64,000 nucleotides of DNA from positions 1,550,001 through 1,614,000 of the forward strand of contig NW_026611593.1 in the NCBI RefSeq assembly GCF_028502605.1, written 5' to 3'. The notes beneath the pieces were generated by a model. It did no database searches and was not told the origin of the DNA. It was given only the letters and a program-made list of their open reading frames with translations. The stretch's first letter is position 1; each line of letters opens with the position of its first letter. The position numbers and the translations under genes are program-made. The DNA is from Trichoderma breve. Lineage: Eukaryota > Ascomycota > Sordariomycetes > Hypocreales > Hypocreaceae. Below, piece by piece: positions 54,139-64,000 of the stretch.

Positions 54139-54844
54139 ATGGCGTCAGCTGCTGCTTCTCGCGGTCTCGCGCCAAACGCCTCTCTACCCGCCAAAGTGCA
54201 ACCGATCCCTCCAAATCAGACGTGAGTTGCTCTCGGACAATCCGAGTGTATCATGTTATTAATTACAAGTCGTCTAGTCTATATGTCACGAACCTCCCAT
54301 CAGCCAAGATACAAAAACCTGACCTGCGAACGGCACTCTACATGCTCTTCTCGACCTTTGGCCCGGTTCTCGACATCGTCGCCCTCAAGACAATGGAAAT
54401 GCGTGGCCAGGCACACATTGTGTTTCGCGATATCCAGGCAGCAACTCAGGCAATGAGATCATTGGATGGACAGACCTTCTTGGGTCGCCCAATGGTGCGT
54501 ATTTCCCCGGTTTTACATGACCTGTTGATGACTTGGCGATTAACCCTCTTTAGAAAATCCAATACGCCAAGTCCAAATCGCATTTCGTGGCCAAACTCGA
54601 CGGCACGTTCAAGATCCCCACGACGACATCCGGCGCCGCCACTGTGGAACAGACCGAACTACAACAGAGCATCTTCAACGCACCGCTACCCGGAACGGCC
54701 ACCGAGAAACCCACAGCCCCAGCTGCCAGCCAAGCTGCGAAGAATGCGGAAGATGAAAATCGCGGACAGAAGAGGACGCGCGACGAGGAGGAAGAGGAGA
54801 GCGAGGAGGATGTGGCCATGGAGGAGGACAGCGATGACGAATGA
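54139..54844 (+). CDS. U1A/U2B''-type spliceosomal RRM protein
   Basis: Three exons: 54139-54221, 54278-54494, 54554-54844, giving 196 residues. One RRM lies at about 28-108: RNP2 LYVTNLP, PDLRTALYMLFSTFGPVLDI, RNP1 variant RGQAHIVF, then QAMRSLDGQTFLGRPMKIQYAKSKS. This set is typical of the U1A/U2B''/SNF family that binds U1 or U2 snRNA hairpins. The vertebrate proteins have a second RRM; here the C-terminus is instead Ala/Thr-rich followed by an acidic tail (RDEEEEESEEDVAMEED), so it is closer to yeast Msl1 (U2B''). Which snRNA it binds cannot be told. Confidence 0.88.
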
Positions 54845-54910
54845 TTTACGCCCGCTCACGACGAGGCCGTCCCCATCAAGGACGAGGGTTCCTCCGTCCC
54901 AACAGTGCCG

Positions 54911-55780
54911 TTATTGGGTGGCCATTTCCTTGGGCACCCACAAGCCGACGCACCCCCCTACCAAGCCGAACCAGATCATGAGATAATTCTCCCTTGAACA
55001 TTGGAAGCTGGATATAGCGTCTCCTAATAGGCACGGATGGAGAAAGAAAGAGGGGACCCCGGTGATGGGGTGATGCTATAGGCAAGCTGTTAGTGCGGCC
55101 GGACCGACACTAGAGTCTTTTGGATACCATAATTAACTTGTGCAAATAGAAATGGAAACTCACGTCTGCTGAGATGCCTCCGATGCCTCCCACTCCTCGA
55201 CGGAGACCATCTTTATAGCTGTCGGGAACCAGGCGGCGGAAGACGGTGTCGATATTGAAAGCAGGCTCGTCTGAGGGGAGATCGTGAAGGCTAAACCAGA
55301 GACAAGGAACTCTGTATGTGGGGTGTAGGTGAATCTCGTATGCTACATAGCCGAATCCCGGCCTCGCCTTCTGTTGTATGAGACCCTGATAGAAAAACGT
55401 GTGAGCACGCTCGAGATGTAACAGCAGCAGCAGCAGCGGTATCAAACTAGCATACATACCGCATCAGACTCTTCAGCATCAATCATGTCATCATCCCCTT
55501 GAAGAAACCTGTCGTCTGTATTGCGATCTGAGATTGAAAAACCGCCCAAATCGAGTGATATGTCTTCAGGGTCCACCGTCTCTTCTAAAGGGCGGATTAT
55601 CTGAAGGTATGTTGTGTAACCACTTGAAGCTGAATATGTGAGATCCAGAGACGTGCACAGCCTGAGCTTCCATTTCTTCCGCATGGGCCCTAAGGTTGCT
55701 CTGCAATACCGGCTATCAAAATGATGGCATGCTTCGGAGAATTCTTCCGGGCTTAAGAAGGGGAATTCTTTGATGTCCAT
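54911..55780 (-). CDS. atg10: Autophagy E2-like conjugating enzyme ATG10
   Basis: Conjugates ATG12 to ATG5, needed for autophagosome formation. Three exons: 55780-55460, 55385-55164, 55075-54911, giving 235 residues. The last exon (55 codons) contains the active site. The reading MDIKEFPFLSPEEFSEACHHF is the typical N-terminus, followed by an acidic loop and YVAYEIHLHPTYRVPCLWFSL, FNIDTVFRRL and SADHHPITGVPSFFLHPC across the last splice, where Cys196 in HPC is the conserved thioester cysteine. The end is WVPKEMATQ and TAA at 54911-54913. Only 66 bp separate this stop from that of the convergent spliceosomal RRM gene. Confidence 0.92.
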
Positions 55781-56438
55781 GTTTCTACACCTGATTCGCT
55801 GAGTAGATAACTGTAGTCAGAGTACTCGTTACGGGATGTACCGTTGATATCAAAGTTTACTATCTCCTTTGAGCTATTCGACAACTGTCGAATGTAGATG
55901 CAGGGGGGCGAGGCTGAAATGTGTGAGATATGCGACTAATTATGGGTCGAATCCCGTACTTGCTTGAAGTAAAACATATGCTAGGGTGCAGTGCCAGTGA
56001 AAGTACAACAAGAATTAATTATCGAGAGAGACATCTGAACTCCTTGTATGCCGAAATGTGTCGCTGAGGAAAACTGTAGAAGATTTGAGGCTTGATTTCA
56101 AGTTTGTAGCGCGGGATGTTCCCCATGGGCGCAAGTCCACATTTTTGGCTGGGATCAAACCTCGGACTAACAAACCGGCGATACAACCTTATCGATTGGA
56201 GGTGACATGTCCTTTTACTGGCATCCCCAGGAGTCCGCTCTTATAACAGCCAGGACCCCTAGACGGGCTCGTGTGCGTGACGGGCCATTGCTTCTTTTCC
56301 CAGTTTCTTCTTTTGTTGGAGCAGCAGTTTGAATTGCGAGTTGTTTCTTCCTTTCTTTTTCAGTGTGTTGGCCGCTCCAATCGCTCCCCTCTGGCCAAAA
56401 TACATCGCGCTCCTCCTCGACATGACCCCGTCGACCCA
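55781..56438. other. Intergenic region
   Basis: Divergent promoters of ATG10 (minus) and the alpha-mannosidase (plus). An in-frame extension of the mannosidase upstream to 56271 lacks an ATG. A tRNA-like T-arm near 56145-56160 has no matching D arm or acceptor stem. Otherwise nothing. Confidence 0.55.
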
Positions 56439-58675
<2,237 letters not shown>

Positions 58676-60706
58676 ATTTTGATGAAGATGAAGTGGGAGT
58701 GGGCATCAATGATATTGAGCATGACTACTAGGTACTGTAGTGTTTGGCGTTGCAGCATCGGTTTATGTTGGCGTTGAATATGTATAGACGCTTAGCTCTA
58801 TAACCTACCTAAGATATCTAGGTTTATAAAGTACGACATGTATGACCTTGATTATCCTGTGCTTACCATCTATTATGCATTACTCTCTCCAAATTGATGA
58901 CTGCTGCAACATAGGTCATCGGCCAGGATGACTACAGGATTGGTAGTTAGTGCTTCCTGTAGTCTTTATGCTATGGAAGGCGGAATATCGAGGCCTGGTC
59001 CCTGAATGTTCTCATTAAAATGAGGCGGGTAAGAGCGTTCCTTGCCACGTGGAGGAATGCTGACAGCAGGCGGTTTAGGGGCCACGGATCAAGGCCTGTA
59101 AGCCCGGACCGCTGGTGTGGCTTTCACCCGTTGATTGGGATCAGGCGTTATCGCGTGCTGGATTTAGCGAACGAGGCGTTTGGATTATGAGGCGAATTTC
59201 TTGGGGCGAGTCAGTGGGGGCCGCTGCACTGCAGTTGCTGATCGCACGCTGTGATTATGGTACTGTATATGTTAAGTAGTTGCTACAAACGAGATGATTG
59301 AACGGGCTCTGTCAGATGGATGAATGAAGCTCGACGATACTTGCGACACTCTGCACGTTTTACTAACTTCAGTGTCTCTGGTACCTTGTTGCCGGCTAAT
59401 TTGAAGCCATTGGTGGTCCCCTTATCGGCGTCTCCACCCCACCTGATTCCAGCGCTCGCCCCAGTTTCGACCCTGGCAGGTGCAACGCCATGCTTCCCCG
59501 TTTTGCTCTGGAGTCACATCGCATGGCATCGCGCACGAGCATCAGCTGTTGGCGCTACCACAAGTCTCTTTTCTTTATTTTACCGTGCATGGATAGGCAT
59601 TGGATTGGGTGCATGATAGGCCGTGGAGATGATAGCAGAAGTCTCTGTCATTTGGGCTACAGTATTGGCAGCAGATAACAGCCGCTCGACAAGCGACATC
59701 CGTGGGAATCGCATTGCTGCAGTAGCGCTGCATCCTGGCACTCTCGACTGGCACGGTAACCGAGGCAGCCCAACGTCGCATCCCGCTGGGTTGGGAAGCC
59801 GATTAGCATCAGATCTATCTGCCTGTTATGTACTTGTTACTCGTACTCACGCATGCATCCGTCGAGTAGAGGCCGATGCCGTGCAGCACCTTTTCAGCCC
59901 TCCCATCTCTTTGTCGCACTTCCAACGCCATGTGTCAAGTAGCTGTACATCTGACGTGTTAGTAGAGCCATGGCAGGATCAACAGCGCCACGGCCAGCCC
60001 TGATGTGAGCGCCATCTCTCACCATGTACGAAGTACAGTATTCCAGGCCTTGTCTCGTCTGCGCCACCCCTTGTCCGACAAGATAAAAAAGGCACCACCA
60101 TTAATTCCTCTAGCCATTTCCATAGGCCGTTATCCACCTCTTCTCTGATTCTTACTATTCCCTTCCCATTGCTAGGCCGTTTTATTAATTTGAAAGTTCC
60201 CCCCAAGTGTCAAACTCTCTCTTTTCTTCTTGTCACTGCTACTGTACTGCTACACTTAGTACCGGGACAACCTTGCCGCTCCCATTGGTGACGACCATCC
60301 ATGCGTGTGACGCTGCCCATGCAGACTCACGCACTCAACTCTTGAGCTTCTGCATCTGCATGTGCATGGCAGGGAAACTCAACACCCTGGCTCTGCGAGT
60401 CGGTATCTCGAGCCGAGGCGACGACACCCCGAATTAACTCTAGACACACGCCGGTTTTCTTCCCCTTCTCTCCTCGACTCGACCCCGTAACATACATAGC
60501 AAACGACGACGACTACGGTATTACCAGTTGGAGGTCACTGCTTATATTACCACATACCTTACCTATACCTTAATTACAAATACACACAAAGACAAACGCC
60601 TCTCACCCCCCCGGAAACGCTTTGATCGCATCGTCATCCTCGCCGCCGGTCTTATCGATTGCCGGCGACCCGCTCCCTTTTACCCTCGCGCGCAAAAAGG
60701 GCAGCG
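58676..60706. other. Intergenic region, 2.0 kb
   Basis: Three-prime flank of the mannosidase and long promoter/leader of the permease, with CT-rich tracts at about 60200-60240 and 60455-60490. Open frames at 59320-60003 have no motifs. No RNA gene seen. Confidence 0.5.
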
Positions 60707-62744
60707 ATGGCGCCGCCGCGAGACATTGAGCTCAACCCGTTTGGCAACTACAAGATCAAGGAGGAGTCGCTGACTCACGGAAGCTCCTACAGCATGCGGG
60801 AGCCAAACTACGACGATGTCAAGGAGCCGCGGATGGACCGCTTCATCAACAGCTTCAGACGCGATCCGAATTCAAAGTTCTTCCCCAGCAGAGACCTCGA
60901 CGACATTGGCCCGCTCGAGAGCGTCAGGAGACACAACAATGGCTCGCCGTTTTACGACTTGCGCAGGGCTGCGCTGGCGACGGCGCATTCTAATGGACTG
61001 TCGAGGAAGCTCAAGGGCCGCCATTTGCAGATGATTGCTATAGGGGGCTCTATAGGTGCGCAATCATTTCAATCCCTTCGTGGTGCCGTTACGTTCACCA
61101 CCTACAAAATATACTTGCTAATCCGTGTCTAGGTACTGGTTTATTCGTGGCATCCGGCAAAGCGCTGGCCGCGGGTGGTCCGGCGTCTCTATTGCTGGCC
61201 TTTTCCATCGTCGGCGGAATGCTGTACTGCACATGTCAGGCGCTGGGTGAACTCGCAGTCATCTATCCTCTTGCTGGTTCATTCTCTTCATGGGCTACCC
61301 GTTTCCTTGACCCCTCTTGGGGATTTGCTTTGGGCTGGAAGTAGGTCATCCTCCTATGTTCTTAATGGTGATGTCCAACAGCTGCTAACTATTGCCTCTT
61401 TCCAGCTACGCCATGCAGTGGCTGACGATCCTGCCCTTGGAGATCATTGCAGCATCTCTAACCATTGGCTTCTGGGATAGCCATCTCACTAGGGCCATTT
61501 TCGTCACCGTATTCATCGTCTGCATCATCACCATTAACATGTTTGGCGTAAAAGGCTATGGTGAAGCCGAGTTTACGTTTTCCCTCATCAAGATTGTTGC
61601 CGTCATTGGCTTCATGTAAGTTGAGCAAAGCATGACAGCACATCATGTCGTTCTATTCGCTAATCAACAACGCCTTAGCCTCCTCGGTATCGTTTTAAAC
61701 CTCGGCGGGACTCCGACAAGCGGATACATCGGCGGCAAGTATTGGGACAATCCCGGCGCTTTCCACAACGGCTTCAAGGGTCTCTGCAGTGTCTTCGTCA
61801 CGGCGGCGTTTGCTTTTACCGGGACCGAGCTCATCGGATTGGCGGCGGCCGAAACGGCAAACCCGAGAAAGTCGCTCCCGACAGCCATCAAGCAGGTGTT
61901 TTGGCGCATCAGCCTCTTTTACATTGTCGCCCTGACGCTGGTTGGCCTGCTCGTGCCGTACAATGACCCAGACCTGATGGGCTCCAGCAACGCGGACGCC
62001 CACGCCTCGCCCTTCGTCATTGCCATCGAGTCGGCCGGCATCGACGTTCTCCCATCGGTGATGAACGCCGTCATCCTCGTCGCCGTCTTGTCCGTCGGCA
62101 ACTCGGCCGTCTTCGGTTCCTCGCGAACCCTCGCCGCCCTCGCCAATCTTGGCCAGGCCCCTGAAATCCTCGGCTACGTCGACCAGCGGGGACGACCCCT
62201 TGTTGCCATCATGGTGGCTGGCGCTTTCGGCCTGCTGGCCTACCTCGCCGATCTGAAGCAGCAAAACTCGGTCCTCGACTGGCTCCTGGCCATCTCGGGC
62301 CTTTCATCCATCTTCACCTGGGGCTCCATCTGCCTCTGCCACATCCGCTTCCGACGCACCTGGCATGCCCGCGGCCACGTCCCCAGCGACCTCCCTTTCC
62401 AGTCCCAGGTCGGCGTCATAGGCTCCTACGTCGGCCTCGCCCTCAACATCAGCGTCCTGGCAGCCCAGTTCTGGGTCGGCGCCTTTCCCATCCCCTCGCA
62501 TGGCAAGACGGGCACTCCCGCGTCGCAGGCCGAAAACTTCTTTTTGAAATGGATGGGCGCTCCCATCGTCCTCATCTTCTTCCTGGGCCATAAGATCTAC
62601 TACCGCACGAGCTACGTGAAGATCAAAGACATGGACATTGACACCGGTAGAAGAGACTTTAACGTCCCCATCCTCGTGCAGCAGGAGAAGGAAGAGTGGG
62701 AGACTTGGCCCAAGTGGAAGAGGTTCTACAAATGGCTGTGTTAA
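60707..62744 (+). CDS. General amino-acid permease (APC superfamily, GAP1-type)
   Basis: Plasma-membrane proton/amino-acid symporter. Four exons: 60707-61055, 61133-61340, 61406-61615, 61679-62744, giving 610 residues. The hydrophilic N-terminus (1-107) is followed by the family signature MIAIGGSIGTGLFVASGKAL in the first membrane helix, split by intron 1. Further family motifs are ALGELAVIYPLAGSFSSWA, FALGWNYAMQWL, FGVKGYGEAEF, FAFTGTELIGLAAAE, NPRKSLPTAIKQVFWRI, FGSSRTLAALA and TWGSICLCHIRFRR. About 12 membrane segments are expected. The C-terminus KRFYKWLC resembles the palmitoylated FWC end of yeast permeases. Substrate range cannot be told from sequence. Confidence 0.94.
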
Positions 62745-63479
62745 ATCTTTGCTGTTTATTTCTCCTTTTCTTGCAACAGTCACCTACCTATCTATTATTA
62801 CTGATAAATGGATACGGAGGACTTGTTTATTCTTGTTCGAGGGTTTTACATTTTTTTTCTATCTAGCAAGGCGTTTTGGAATTTCGTCAAAGACCGAAAA
62901 TGTGTGTGTTCAATTTTGAGTATATCTACTTATATCAAATATAATCCGTCAATATTACGATGCAAATCATGCTTCCACCCCCCTAAAACTCGTAGTATGA
63001 TCAAACCGCGTTAAATATATATTGAGGATAATTCTGCTAAGAACAATCTTGTGTTTTCTGACCTTGTATTTTCTGGTCTTGTATTTTTTGATCTGGCAAT
63101 GCAGACGAACTCTGAAGTAAAATAAATGGCTGGGGCCGTTTTCAAGGGGCACCAAGACGAGCAACATGTACGGAAAGAAACAGATCAATGAAAGACCAAC
63201 AATCCCTGGTGATAGCAGGGAAAAGACAAGAACATGGAGAGAAACAAGTTAAAGACATAAAGCAATATATATAATATGTAAAAAAAGACTCATGAATCAT
63301 AAGCTGCGTCCTGCAGGGCATTAAATCATACATACTAGCGCCCAGGGTATCGCAAACTCTTTTGTTTCTCTTTCTTCCATCACGCACACACACTCTCCGC
63401 TCTAGCAACTTTAAAAAGGAAAACAAGGGGGGAACAGTAACAATCTTTGTCGCAGAATCAAGAAAAATAAATGTATGAT
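62745..63479. other. Intergenic region between convergent genes
   Basis: AT-rich 3' flanks of the permease (plus) and the last gene (minus). No gene seen. Confidence 0.6.
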
Positions 63480-64000
63480 TTACTGGTTCCAGAAGTTGCT
63501 CCTCTGTGCGCCCTGGGGGGCTCCTCCTTTTCGAGAAATTTTGGGCGGCTCGGGCTCGTCGTCACCTCCAAACAAAAAGTCCCTGCGGGTGCCCTGCCTG
63601 CCTCCCATGCCATCGCCGGCAATGTGAATCTTGGAGCTGGTTGGGTCCTCGCCTCCATACAAAAAGTCTCGCTGGGCACCCTTCTTGCCTCCCATGCCGT
63701 CGCCGGCAATGTGGATCTTGGTATCGGGCTGCGGCGACTTGCCGACTGGCTTGTTTTCCTTCTGCACGGCGGGTGATTCGTCCGTAAGGGACCAGTTCGC
63801 GTTCATCGTCTTGACGGCCTTCTGGCGGTGTTCGGGAACGGGCTGGCGCTCCGCAGCGGGAGCGGGAGCATCGTCCGTCATGGTGAAGTGAGGATCGAAA
63901 TCCTTGCCCCGGTCCTTGCTGACATTGGTGATGTTGCCAAGGGGACGGTTGGAAGGATCTTCCGCTTCCCGTTCAAAGACATTGTTCTTAGTGTTCTCGT
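63480..64000 (-). CDS. C-terminal part of an unrecognised hydrophilic protein (5' end outside window)
   Basis: The frame is open from the window edge to TAA/TAG at 63480-63482, about 173 residues. An internal ATG at 63881 exists, but the preceding 39 codons (ENTKNNVFEREAEDPSN...) read in frame with similar composition, so the gene most likely begins beyond the edge. The protein is hydrophilic and probably disordered. It has two copies of a 25-residue repeat: KIHIAGDGMGGKKGAQRDFL and KIHIAGDGMGGRQGTRRDFL, each followed by an acidic GG-E/D-D end, then a basic SRKGG stretch and the end SNFWNQ. Function unknown to me. Confidence 0.72.
   Translation of the reverse strand, partial: ENTKNNVFEREAEDPSNRPLGNITNVSKDRGKDFDPHFTMTDDAPAPAAERQPVPEHRQKAVKTMNANWSLTDESPAVQKENKPVGKSPQPDTKIHIAGDGMGGKKGAQRDFLYGGEDPTSSKIHIAGDGMGGRQGTRRDFLFGGDDEPEPPKISRKGGAPQGAQRSNFWNQ
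63555..63719 (-). repeat. Duplicated IHIAGDGMGG segment
   Basis: Two coding repeat units of about 75-80 bp, starting near 63719 and 63638 on the minus strand, each encoding KIHIAGDGMGG followed by RDFL and GG plus acidic residues. Confidence 0.75.

Noticed and set aside
56130..56170. tRNA-like T-arm on the minus strand
   Set aside because: No D arm, anticodon arm or acceptor pairing at the right distance.

Overview
The window is a piece of a filamentous ascomycete nuclear chromosome, most likely a Trichoderma (Hypocreales). The basis is the gene structure (short 46-100 bp introns with GTAAGT/GTATGT-type donors, CT-rich leaders, CTAAT-like branch points) and two genes I recognise from this genus: the C2H2 repressor ace1 (37.1-39.4 kb) and an O-mannosyltransferase very like Trichoderma pmt1 (47.5-50.0 kb). 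I see no bacterial-style operons, CRISPR array, rRNA or intact transposon.

Left part (0-17 kb): the 3' part of ribulose-5-phosphate 3-epimerase, TRP4 with GCN4/CPC1-like sites upstream, a one-pass membrane protein with a Ser/Thr-rich tail, a mitochondrial CaiB/BaiF CoA-transferase (SUGCT-like), a PHD-finger protein, a 15-cysteine secreted protein with strong codon bias and a TATA box, an ASNSD1-like amidotransferase/asparagine-synthase protein, and a salicylate-hydroxylase-type FAD monooxygenase.

Middle part (17-35 kb): an accessory-looking block of AT-rich intergenic DNA. Two small four-cysteine secreted proteins sit at its edges. Between them are a coiled-coil protein with an internal 49-residue duplication, an ankyrin/AAA+ protein resembling Skd3/CLPB, a 1276-residue protein joining a stonustoxin-like N-terminal region to a P-loop GTPase and two Cys/His-rich segments, and a triple-AAA CbxX/CfqX-type protein. 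Several very large P-loop ATPases/GTPases side by side, with degenerate direct repeats nearby, make this the most unusual part of the window.

Right part (36-64 kb): two tRNA-Glu(CTC) genes whose only difference is the intron; ace1 with about 4.8 kb of gene-poor DNA on its 5' side; an unknown protein; a GT69/CAP59-type glycosyltransferase; the O-mannosyltransferase; a RidA/Mmf1-type deaminase; Arp2/3 subunit ARPC1; a U1A/U2B''-type spliceosomal RRM protein; the autophagy E2-like enzyme ATG10; a GH47 class I alpha-mannosidase; an amino-acid permease; and the 3' end of an unrecognised protein with a duplicated IHIAGDGMGG motif. Three secretory-pathway glycosylation genes lie within 13.1 kb. Exon borders were read by eye and checked by reading-frame arithmetic; no database search was possible.
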